This document shows positions 1 through 11,249 of a stretch of DNA of 64,000 nt, piece by piece. This DNA is from Gavia stellata (lineage: Eukaryota; Chordata; Aves; Gaviiformes; Gaviidae). The stretch lies in contig NC_082605.1 in assembly GCF_030936135.1 (NCBI RefSeq), positions 17,256,261 through 17,320,260 on the forward strand, given 5' to 3'. Made by a program: the position numbers and the translations under genes. The first letter of the stretch is position 1. Each line of letters opens with the position of its first letter. The notes beneath the pieces are model-generated. The model was given only the letters and a program-made list of their open reading frames with translations. It was not told the DNA's origin and did not search any database.

Positions 1-1734
1 AGCAAAATCCGAGTCAGCAGAGGCATGTCTGGATGATCACTCCTGTGCCAACAGAACGGCCACGGTCTGTGCAGACTTCCCTGGATCACAGTTTGTCATT
101 TTTGTTATCCTTTTTTTCAGCCTGGACTTGGCTTGAAGCGGCTTGACCTAATAGCATCACTTACCCGCGGGGTATTTGCATTGCAATCCTGGGATGTGCA
201 GTGGCTGCTGCAGGGTAGGAAAGTTTTCAGCAGAAAACTCACCGAGTAGGTGACGCAGGTGTGTCTGGTACCTGTACGCTCAGGACCCACGGCTGGGTGC
301 CCCTTGGCTGTGTGCCGTTGGCTGCTCTGCTCCCCTCGACCTGCTCTGCTGCTGGGTCGAGCACAGGATTGGAGCATGTGAGCCTTCGCAGGGACGGGCA
401 GTCCGGAGGGACTCCGTGTCTGCAAAGTCTGAATGCTTTGTCTGAATTCCTGAATGAAGAAAAAAAAAAAAATCAGGTGAACCACAGTTTGCTTCTGCAG
501 TGGCTCAGAAAGAGAAGCTGGGGAAGGGACAAGCTCCATCTTGTTTTTAGTATTTTGGATATTGGAAACTGGTGAGTTCTTAGCAGCCTCTTTATGCCTA
601 ATGAAGTTTTATTGTTTAAAATGCATTTTTAAATTTTGGGTAATAACTAAATAAATCCCCACTGGTAAGTAGGGCATCTTCTAAACAGAGTTCAGCAAAG
701 TTGCTTGGTGGTACTGTGCGATAGCTGGCCCAGTGCTTTGAAGGCTGAAAATGTTAAAGCAGCACTGTGTGGGCTCCAGTGTGATGGGAGAAAGCCTAGC
801 GAGACACTTGCTGGCCCCAGGACGTTCCCACCCCATACCATGACGGAGGAATCATTGAAAGTTAAAGGAAATCCCACTACTCATTAACATAAGGACTTGA
901 CTGAAATTTCCCCAAAGCTTTTAATAGGCAAGAAACACGTCTTAATAAGCAAGAAGTACAAAAAACCTCCCTAAAACTTTAATTGCTGGTCTATGACTCT
1001 GGAACTGGTAATCTCGCTTTTAACGGGTCTGCTGTACAGCTGGATTGTCAGCCACTGAAGATATTAGTTTATAATTAAAATGCTGGCAGTTCCTTAATTA
1101 TAGGCACTGCTACAATATCACTCACCACTGTAATTGTTTGGCTTTCTGATGGGGAGCATGAGTAATCATTTTTCTTCAGCATCTTCAAATAAAATATTGT
1201 TGGAAAGGATACGGTCATCATGTCAGTCTGCCGGCAGGTGGAATGTACTGTGCTGGTGCGATGCACAGCATGAGTATCAGCAGGTGACTCTGCAGTCAAA
1301 GCTGCTTCCAGAAAGAAGTTTCAGGGTGAGGTTTTCAGCCACTCAGGCTGATGGTGGAGTAGGATCTGACATGGTGAACGGTGGAGTTGCTCTCTCCCCT
1401 CGGCTGCGGGAAAGCCAGGGTGGCTGTGCTGATGGCAGGAGGTCATAATGCTGTCCAAGAGCTCGGTTCCCATCTTATGTGAAACCCTAACTCTTTGTCT
1501 CCTGTTTTGCTGAAAAAAAAATAATTGGAGCGCCCTCAATAGAGGAGCTTTTTTTAACCTGTTCAATGCTTTGTCTAAAGGAGCAGTAGCAGAATTGCAT
1601 GCTAACTTTGGTGGCCAGATCCTGGCACATGAAGCCCCGGAGAGTGCGGCTGGGCTTGGGAGGGGCTGACGAGGGAGGTCACATCCAGGCAATGCTGCTC
1701 GGCTGTGTGACAGAGCCCAGCTTGTCCCATGGCC
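1..1734. other. Flanking sequence without a recognised gene
   Basis: Mixed-composition DNA at the left edge. Open frames are 60-140 codons and overlap on both strands, which suggests chance. No splice-supported exon or known protein segment was recognised. Confidence 0.6.
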
Positions 1735-1995
1735 ACAAGGACCAGGGGCAAAGGCACAATGGCCAGCAAGGGAACATCAATCGGACAGCAAGGAATAAAA
1801 TTTTCCCAGTGGGAACGGTTAAGTGTTGGAACCAGGGCCCAGAGAGGTGGTGGGACCTCCGTCTCTGGAGACCCTCAGATACTTGGGTCCAGGCTCTGAT
1901 CAACCTCGCCTAAATCTGAAGCTGGCCCTGCTCTGAGCAGGAGGTTGGCCTAAAGACCTCCGAAGATCCTTTGCAGCCTGAATGATACTCTATGG
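1735..1995 (+). repeat. CR1-type LINE 3' fragment
   Basis: The text resembles the avian CR1 3' region in sense orientation: GACCAGGGGCAAAGGCACAA, then CCCAGAGAGGTGGTGG, GTCTCTGGAGACC, GAGCAGGAGGTTGG, and a terminal ATGATACTCTATG like the CR1 3' repeat. It is 5'-truncated and diverged, as most genomic CR1 copies are. Edges are approximate. Confidence 0.85.
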
Positions 1996-4900
1996 CCAGT
2001 TGAGGTACCTTACCTTTACTTGTGAGCTAAGAAAAGGCAAAGAAGAGCAGGTCACCTGGTGTGCAGGAGGGACGTGCAGCATCCCCGCAGTGCACCCGGG
2101 CACGCCAGGTCCCTTACGTGCACACCCGAAGCTACTCTGCTATGGAGCCCCAGGAACAGATGCCTCAGAGCGATTCAGTGTCTTTCTGGCTTGAGCGCAC
2201 CGTCCAAGGAACTTTACAGCATTTTAGCAAACAGACACAACCTGATCCTGTTGCACTCCCTGGGAATTGCTGCTGAAATTAATGAGCAGGAGAAGGACCG
2301 GGTGCTGAACCTGGCCCGCTGCAGCTGACGCAGCTAATCGCAGGCACAGCAACAGGCAGGTAGCAATTTGGAGATAACACAACTGGGAATCTTTCTTGTC
2401 TCATTTGCACTGACGTATCCATGTAATCAGTTCATTTTGGTTGGTTACTATTATTTCTTGGTGAAATTGCTGCTCTCTGCTCCGTGTGCTCGGTCTCTTC
2501 CCCCGCCGCTCCCCCAAGAGATTATAGAGCAAACAAGCGGAGGAAGGTTGACAATGGGTGATAAAAGGACAATGCGAAATAGCAAGGTAGCCGAACTTCC
2601 CAGTGCTTCCCCAAGTGTCAAGACAAATAATAAGGAGTATTTACTCCTCCACTGTGGCTCTGTGTCTGTATCACTGGTGGAGGCACGGGAGTGGAAGAGG
2701 CGGAGGGGGCTCTGGGCTGGCTCGATCGAGAAGCCATGGTAGCGATGGGTGGTGAGGCTTTGAGCCACAGTCGGCAAAAATGGGAGCCCCTGAGATGTGT
2801 GTGTTGATTTAATCAGTTTAAGCTTCCAGAAGTGCTTTTGTACAGTGTACCTGCCAGTCTGCGAGGTTTCCCATTGCAGGGGTGTGTGTTTGTGCGTGCA
2901 CGTGTGTGTGTGTACATGCACATACAGAGGTTATAGGTCTCGCCCTGGAGAATGGGAATAAGGCAGGGACAATCAGCTCACGATTAATCTTCTTTGCTTT
3001 TCCTTTCTCTTTTGCTTTTTTCTTATTTCAGCTCTTCTAAGAAAATAAATCCACTGGCTCGCATCTCTTACACGGTCACTCCCTGCAGGCAATGCAGTGG
3101 TTTAATGCTCCTGCCTGTCTTTGAGCACTCTGTCCTGAGGATTTGTTATATTTTAGCTGTTTCTCCCTATGGAGCTGTGTCCCACAGTTTCTTTTTGCCC
3201 ACAGCCAGGCTTGGTCTGCAGCTGGCTGCACGCATGTTACAAGGTTTTTGAAGTCCTCTGCTTGCTGCTTGCATTAGCAGGAGAAAGTAAATATTCCCAC
3301 TGCTCTTTAGCAATTCCCATCCTCAGGCGCTGTTAATGGCCTAAACCATCAATCAGTTGGCAGCAGGCTACAGCGGGAATTGGTACACTTGAAAAAACCA
3401 TGACATCGGATTAAAAAGCATCCACAGGCCAAATAAACACTGGCGAAGCCCTGGCCTTTGGGAGCGGGGAGCAGGCAGCTCCAGGCAGAGCCCGCTGCCG
3501 TGCCGGGTGAGCAGCGTCCCCGCGGTCCCTCGCAGCGTCACCAAGGCTGGGCTTGCACAGCGCAGCCTTTCTGCTGGTCCTGCAGCTGAAACTCTGCGGA
3601 AATGCTGTGCTGCCAAACAACCCTTTTGCTTTCCTTAGGATTTTGCCTCCAAACCATGCTAGGATGTTTTTGTTCTTCCTCACTTTATTTTTTTGTTTTA
3701 TCTGAGTGGTTTTGCAACCTCCCTGCATCCGCACAGCCCCTTACCCAGATCACAGGAGCAGTGTGGTTTCCTTCTGAAGACTTGCCACCACTCTGTCCCC
3801 AAAGAGAAGTGCTTGTTGGGTGCTAGCTGCAGCCGTTACATGGTGTCTAGCAAATCAGCATCACGCAAGAGGCCTGAAATACAAGTGAACTGTTTTGTTT
3901 TATTTCATATTACTTGTTGTAGGATGATGTAGGCATAGCCGTGTCAGCTGATGTGCTGGTAGGACTGGGTTTAGTCCTATCAAGCTTAGGGAATGTCTTT
4001 ATCTGCATCTTGGGAGACGCTGCAGTGGAACACAAATCCCCTGTTTACGTCTTTTTATGTTCAGTAAATATGCTGGCTATTTACTGTATTGGAGCAAGGA
4101 GATTACACGAGGGTTTTTCCTCATGTGCCTTGAGATCCTTTGCCGTTGCTTGGTGTACTTAGTGAAGCAGTTGGCAGGTTTGATGGGTTAGGCAGTAAGG
4201 AAGAGAAAGGGAGAGAATTTAAGCAGAAGTTAAATACAAATATAATCTGTCTATTCAAAAGGAATTTGCTGTCTCTTACAGCATCCTCCTGAGTGAGTAG
4301 TATTGAAAAGTCAAACCCAAACACACCCCAAATACACCGCCCTGCTCCCCCAGCTCTTCGGCACAGCCTTTACGCCCAGGCAGATCCTGGAGACCGCTGC
4401 CCGCACGGCCAGCCCGGCTCCCCATCCTCCCTCGCTGCCACCCTCTGCCCCACGTACACGAGTAAAGGGACCCACGGGCATTGCCAGAGCCCACGCAACG
4501 TACGGGAAGAAATCTTCCCTTGGTTTTGTGGGGCTGGGAAAGGTTGGTCCTGGGGATTTTGTTCTCTCCATCGCTGTGCCAAGGAGTGCTGGGAAGAACC
4601 TGCTTTTATGTATGAGAAACTGAATCAATACATGCCCCTGACAGGTCCTGAGATGCAGATGTTGTCTCATTCTTTCAGTGAATCCTGCTGCTGTTACATA
4701 CCGGCAAATAGTTTTGATGCTCATATTTTATTTGACCAAGGCACAGGTCTCCCAGGGAAGGTTTCTGTCATCAGGACCATCAGTTTGCCTTCAGTCACTT
4801 CTCAAGTCACCTCAATAAAATGTCACGCTGGTATGTCAGGAGGGCAGAGATCTCACACAGCGCTACAAGCTTTGAAAAATAACCAGCACGTACCTATCGG

Positions 4901-6479
4901 CCAGCCCGGGGAAAAGCTCCAGCGTAACCTGTCTCCCAACACTGGGGCATTTGTGGATGTGTAGGCAGGTAGTGGGTACTCCTGCCATGGGAGATGCTCC
5001 CGCTGTGGTTTTGCACCTTGCTGGCTACTGGGGACACTAGTGACACGGATGGCAGGGGTGGCAGCCCCAGTGCTCCACGGCCCTTCCCGTTTCCAGCGGT
5101 CACAATAACAGAGCGAAGCAGAATTGATCCAAAAGCTTTATGTGAGTTCATGCAGAACGAGTCAAAAGATACCGATGCTAACAGGCACTAAGAAAAAGAA
5201 AGAAATCAAGATATCATTTTTTTTTCCCCAGGTTTCCTGTCAAATAAGTTAAAGCATCTCCACCTCTGAATTTCCACCACATTGTAAAAGCTTCCTGGAT
5301 GTAACTGGGAGAAGCTGCTCTGGACAGTGGTGGTTGTTTCCATGTGTTGTGTCTAAACTTCTCTTGTGCTTGGTAAGCAACCAGAGGCTTTTGGTTTCAG
5401 CTTTGAAGCTTAGTGTTGTTCAGGAGTTTTTTCAGTAACAATACAGAGCTTTAGGGAAAATATTTTATTTGGAATAGGAGCCTAATGCATAGGGATTTTG
5501 GTGCAGCAACTTCAGTGTAAAGATGAATTTCACTTAAGTTCATGTAAGGAGATTTAAGTGTAGTAATGCTTTATGTAGGAGTGGAAAGGTGGCTGCAGAC
5601 AGCTTGCCCTGCCAACTCTTAAATTACGTGTTGTTCTTTGTTCCAGAAGGGCTACTAGTGGGGCCTATTTGTTACATGCAGTACACGCTGTTATTTCCAG
5701 CATGTACTTATGATGAAACAGTTTTTTGTTGAGAAGAGCACGATCCTTTCCTCCTTGGAGATAAAGCATCATTTTAAATTCTCTCAGTGGTGGCTTTTTC
5801 ATTGCAAGCAAACTGGCAAAGCATAAAAAAGGTTGTTTAGTTGGTTTGGGTTTTATTTTTCCTTAACGTGAGAGCAATTTAAAAACGCATGTGTCTGGGC
5901 TGTTGTCTTTTTTAGGAATTCTCATGCAGTGTAACGCTTTCAGCAAACTTTTGCCAAGTTTCTCACCGTGATGCTGCAAATTCTGAGCATCCCGCTATGG
6001 AATGATCCCCAAACGGCTCTCACCTTGGCTTAGGGCTGCCGGGGCGGGGTGTGCTGGAGACAGGAGAGCCTCGCAGGCCGGAGGGTGCTTGGCCCCTGCT
6101 GCAAGCACTGCCAGGCTCTGCAATTCCTGCCCTTCTGTGGGAGAGGGTTTGGTCTGCTCTTTAACCTCAGCAGGAAAATGAAGTATTGGTTACCGTCCGC
6201 TTGCGTCGTGCCATGGGTGCTGCAAAGAGGAGAGGTTTCAGCATAGCACCTTTTGCTCCTTGGCAGTGTTTTATGTGTTTGGGGGTGTGTTAGGAGAGGC
6301 TTTGAGAATCAGGTTGAGGTCAGACACTGAAAACCAAGCGCGGGGGGTGAGCAGAGAAAACCCTCTGTGGTTTGTCACCACTCCAGACACCGCGCGGGGC
6401 TGTCCGCGCATGGAAAAGCGAAACCTAAAGAAAAGAAAAAAAAGGTTTAAAAAGGCCTGGCAAGGCCGGGAAGCGATGA
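1996..6479. other. Intergenic stretch beyond the THOC7 3' end
   Basis: No recognised gene. GC content rises locally near 3420-3570 and 4320-4500. A 223-codon open frame lies at 4293-4964 on the plus strand; I do not recognise its product (see findings). In human this side of THOC7 leads to C3orf49 and SNTN, but I could not find either here. Confidence 0.55.
2880..2930. repeat. GT-rich microsatellite-like tract
   Basis: An imperfect run of GTGTGT interrupted by TTTGTGCGTGCAC and ACATGCACA. A similar short (GT)n lies at 52015-52030. Confidence 0.8.
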
Positions 6480-6760
6480 AAACACCCCCCCCCCCCCAGG
6501 GCCGTAGCGCACCCCCCGAGCCGCCCCGCCGGTCCCCCTTGCAGGCAGGCGGCGCCCAGCCCCGGCGGCCAGGCCGGCCTCTGCTGCCCCCTGCCGCCCG
6601 CCCCGCGCCGCCGCCGCCCGCCCCCGCCCCGGCCCGGCCCGCGGCGGCTCTCCCGGGGCGGCGGCGGTCCCCGCGGCGCGGAGCTGCGCGCCTTGCCGCC
6701 CCCGAAGCCTCCCGCTGGGCTCTGGTGCTCGGGAGGGGGAGATCCGTCTCTGGGATGCGG
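6480..6760. promoter_or_regulatory. Orphan CpG-rich patch
   Basis: About 280 bp of very GC- and CpG-dense sequence (CCGCCGCCCG repeats, GGCGGCGGCGG, CGCGGCGCGG), starting with a 13-C run at 6485-6497. It looks like a small promoter CpG island, but I cannot assign a gene on either side. The flank to about 7600 stays moderately GC-rich. The open frames crossing it are composition artefacts. Confidence 0.6.
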
Positions 6761-9700
6761 GGGAGAGGGGAGTCTCTGCGGTTAGTTTTGCGCTGGCGGA
6801 AATGAGGAAATTTGGAATTAGTTTTGTGCCGGGGGGGTGGAAACCAAACACTCCCTAACTAATCCTGCCTCCGCCACGCTTCTGTAGATGCTTGTCTGCG
6901 CAGCGGTGAATCATTTCAGTACGAGAGTCAGAGCTGTCCACCGGGCCTGACCCCTGGGTGGTGTAAGCCAGCGACCGCCTCGCCGGCCGCTCCAGCTTTC
7001 CCAGCTCCCGGGAGCGGCGGTAGTTTATGTAATCCAAACGTGTGGCCCCACGCAAAAGCTACAGGAAACAAACACAGCAAATCTAGAAAAAGAAGTTTGC
7101 TTCAGGGTTCCTTCTCTCTGGGTTCCTTCATTAATACCAGCTCCTGCCGTTCACGCAGCAACGCCAGCAGCGACTGCCCAACATAACCAGCCTCTGCTTC
7201 TAGCGAGGGCAGACCTAGAGCTCCTCCTGGGAAACCGGCCCTCCCTCATTTCGCTCTGTATAGAGGCTGTAAGGCCCCTCATCCTTTTCCTTAGGACTCT
7301 GCTGACCTGGACAAAGACCACAGCATACTGCGTCCCTGGCTTGAGGATTACTCGAATACCAGGGAAGCTCCTCGACATGAGGATGCTCCGTCCCATCGAC
7401 GGGGATGTGGCGGGTCCCCAGCCCTGGTGTCCCGTTCCCCAAGCGCCTTCGGTGCGTAACTGAGCAGCCTCGTGCAGTGATGCTGTGCCAGCTCCCGCTG
7501 GCTTCTTGCCCGCTGGCAGCAGGCAGGTGAATCACCCCAGGCCAGGGTGAACATCGGGGTGTTCGCAGGCAGGCTGTGGCGCGCGCCCTGCTCAGGACGC
7601 TCTGCTCCAAGCCTGGCTTTGCCTCCCGGCTGTTGTGCTGCCCGGTACATGGGGACAGGAACAGCCTTTTTGTTCTGCCTTTGCACAGTGCCTAGCAACA
7701 CGTGGGCCCTGGGCTACGAGTGGCACTTCTAGGGACTTCTGCAACACAGATAATAACGTTTATTAAAATAGACTTGGGAAATGAAGGCTGAGGTAACCCA
7801 AGAACACGTTTGACAATCAGCATGAAGCACGAAAGGTAGAGCGCTTCTCTATTGCTTTCCCTGGGGTCTGTGTTATATATGTATTTTAAGTGGTTCATAC
7901 ACTAGTATAGTATTTCCCTAATGCACGTATTCTAGAAAATAAAAATCACACAGGTTCCCAGCGTAAAACTAACAGTACTTGCCTGCATTTCTGAATTTCT
8001 TCTTTTTTTTTTTTTTTAAACTCACATAAAAGGAGAACCTTCTGAGACCTGAGAAAAGAAGTGGGGGAAAGGATAGTACAAGTCAGTTGCGACAGCTGGA
8101 AAACTTACATGACAAGTATCTAAAATAATTAGTATTTTCTCTCTCATAGATCTTTGGGATATATTTTTTTGCAATTTTCTTTGCTGGCAGCAGCTGTCTT
8201 CAAATTAGCATGGTTTCAGAGGTATCCATCACTTGGCAGTGTGTCACCAAGACCTTCTTTCTCCTCCTTCCTCCAACCCTCCGTAGAGCTTGCTAAATCG
8301 CTCTTAAAAATTCCGCCCAAGTTACCAATTCTGTCCAATGTCCCATTCTCCCTCTACCGCTCGTTTGGAGGGGACAGAAAAACAAGTCCTGGCATAGAAA
8401 ATGTCAGCTTATCACTTCAGCATCTCTCTTTCTGCTTGTATTTTTGCATCCACATGGCAGTGGCATTAAGATGGAATGTTTAGGCATGTAATAATCTTTC
8501 AGCTCAGATAGGGACAAGGATTTCTTACTTAAATAGTGTGGTTGTTGAGATCCTGAGTTTATGTATGTACAGATTTTTATACATATACATTTAGAGTCAA
8601 TGCAGGTAAGCAGCACCGTAGGAGGACAGCTTTCCAGGCAGGGATGAAACAGTGACTATCATCTGTGCTGTGGAAATGTGGTACAAAGAAAAGTTCAACA
8701 GAGGAATAAAGGAGATGCAGATAGCTCTTTTCAGCATACGCATAGCAGATTCGAACCTGGAACTTGGGGCTTAATAACAGAGCAGATTAAATGTTGCCTG
8801 GTATTAGTTTCATGTGGTTTTGTTTCTCTTTTGGTACAAATCTAACGTTCAAGATGTTAGAGGTATAAATACTCAAAAAAATAGGAGCGAAGATTTTGGA
8901 TGTCCCACTGAGGCTGCATTTGCAATGAATTGAACTGATGTCACTTCTTTTTTTGGTTGTTCTCCAAGGCGGTATGGTGACATCACCCTCTTGCTGCCAC
9001 ATTGCGCTAGGGCAACCTGATTTTCTAGGGCAGTAATTTCTTTTCAAGATTACATCACTGTAATTCAAACTAGAATATACTCCTTCCTTTGCCCTGTGTT
9101 TGTACTGCTTCTCCTCCATACCAGTTATGTTTCTGTGTATGTATTCCTTACCAGAGGGACAGACTCATGCATTGGTCAGGTTTCTGGTCAGGTTCTATAC
9201 AGAGCAGCACAAGTTCTGAGATAAGAGACTTGAGTGATCCAAGTAATTTCCAAAGAACTATGTAAAACAATGAATGGAAAAATTTGAGGTTTTCATGACA
9301 ATGCTGTTACAGATACCATTTTTAGCTGGTAAATGTCATCCACCTCTGCACCAAAATACAATTCAGGTAGCTCATGGAGGGCCTTTCAACCACAAAAAAA
9401 TGTTAATATACTTTAAAAGTATCTTGAGACTTTGTAATTTATGATCTTCATAATTCATACTTTCATGAAAGTGATTCCTCCCTGGTTGGGCAATAATTTA
9501 GTATTGCTGCTTTACAAAATATTTTACTATTCACTGTTGTTAGGAGGGGAAAAAAACACAGAACAGTAAATACTTTTTGACAGTATATTTTTCGTATTAA
9601 ATCCCTTTTGTTTGATTACCCCATCACCCCACCCCAGTCTGCAAAATTTGTAGTGCACGAGAAGCACCGCATGTCTACACAGGCTCTATCAGGCAAACCT

Positions 9701-10859
9701 GAGCTGCTGAGTTGACCAGCTGTGAACTAGAAGACTTTTGACAGCTTATGAGTCCAGGGCTGCACTGTGCTACTGAAGTTGTATGACTTCTCATTCAGCA
9801 GGCTTGCCTTTAGCAAACTTGGAATGCGAGCAAAACAAGCTCAGGTATGTCTGTTCAACCCAACACACAGAGATCCACAGCCACTGAGAGTGAGAATCAT
9901 ACGGCATTTAGGACTGTAAAAGTCCAAAGTCACAATCCCGGAAATCCCCCTCAGCTGTCACCTAGTTTGAGGAGGAAGCTCTATTCTGTGCAACATCGTT
10001 ATTTTACTTCAACCACATACGCTTATGACTCAGTCTGAGCGAGATCCAAAACGTGTTCCTTTACCCAAACCACTGGAAGGCTTGATTTAGCAGGTGTTTT
10101 TTAGAACATGGCTAACAGGTAGTGACATGACCTACTACTGCCCCTAGTTCCTTCCCCCCTGCCTTACAAAAGCTTAGAGCACACTCAACTCTCTTCCCTT
10201 GTTAGGAAAGTTGAAACCTGTATTTCGTACCTCCCAAGAAACTGCAGGATGATCCAGGTGGATAGATTCCACCCTGCCTATAAAAGTATCTGAGATTCTT
10301 TAACATTACGATTGCTGCTCTACTGCTTTGGTTTGTCATCATGAGAAAGGAAGGGTTCCACCATCTATTTCAGGAATTATGATGTATTTCATAGTAGTCA
10401 ATTGACAGATAAAATCCAGAAGCAGATTACAATATCAGGATTAGACTCCTGGTTCTACAAGAACAAAGCTTTTAAATTGCAGTTTTAAACGTGACTTTTG
10501 ATGTGGTTGCACAGAACACAGCATAGCAAGGCTCAGATCACTGCAGTTCTTTGCATCACCTTAAGGAAAAAATAAAGCTAGCACAGTATGACTTTTGTTG
10601 TTTTACACCCCTTGACAAGCTTTAATTCTATAGAAGTAATTTGTTTTATATGAAACCAGCAAATTCTAGTCTAGTCACAGGTTAAGTTCTAAAATGGCAG
10701 CTACTTTGAAAAATTAAGACCCTACTTCATTCAGTTTTAGGTCCCATCGGGACTAGGGGATGGAAGCTGGGACTCGTGCAAAGATGCACTGCCCTCAATC
10801 CAATGTTAAGTAAGAAAAGGAGCCCTTACTATTAGACTAAAAGCCTACTCAAAAATAGG
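6761..10859. other. Intergenic stretch between the CpG patch and THOC7
   Basis: Moderately GC-rich to about 7650, then AT-rich. No coding exon or RNA gene could be supported. A B-box-like GGTTCGAATCT on the minus strand near 8745-8760 lacks a matching tRNA fold. Confidence 0.55.
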
Positions 10860-11181
10860 AAACTCTTTGTAAACACCTTTTATTGGCAATGTTCTGCAAA
10901 CACCTTAGTTCACGAGTACTGTGCAGAAGCTTCATCCTTTGTAAAACAAAATATATTTCTTGTCACAAATTACAAAGTTTGTGGATTAATGCGAAGTGCC
11001 TGTCTGCACAGATCTGCAACTGTTTTCCCCCGAAGCATAAGCAAAACAAGTATTTTTGTATAAAAATTCACAGAAGCAGTAGAAAACTATTTTTTGGCTC
11101 CGTCCCTCTTACTGTTGGTTTCAACACAAACTGAAGACACTTGGACATTCTTCAATAGTATAGTCAGTCTTCATACTACAT
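10860..11181 (-). other. THOC7: THOC7 3' UTR (inferred)
   Basis: This sequence lies between the THOC7 stop codon and the first good polyadenylation signal. The exact cleavage position is inferred. Small open frames on the plus strand here are not supported by any homology I recognise. Confidence 0.7.
10878..10883 (-). terminator. THOC7: Polyadenylation signal AATAAA for THOC7
   Basis: The plus strand reads tttatt, so the transcript strand carries AATAAA about 300 nt after the stop codon. A T-rich stretch follows just downstream on the minus strand. Cleavage is expected near 10855-10865. Confidence 0.75.
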
Positions 11182-11249
11182 CTACTGTTTGGTCTCTGTT
11201 TCCATCTGAGTTTCTTGAGATTCTTCAGCTTCTGAAAGTTTTTCATCAT
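11182..11249 (-). CDS. THOC7: THOC7 terminal coding exon
   Basis: It encodes the acidic C-terminus (DEKLSEAEESQETQMETE, then TKQ) and ends in TAG. The acceptor is TTGAATTTTAG. It corresponds to the human tail that begins DEKLSE but has diverged afterwards, as is usual for a disordered end. Confidence 0.94.

Noticed and set aside
8740-8765. GGTTCGAATCT on the minus strand, a B-box-like word that could mark a tRNA
   Set aside because: No A-box at a suitable distance and no acceptor stem or anticodon arm could be found.
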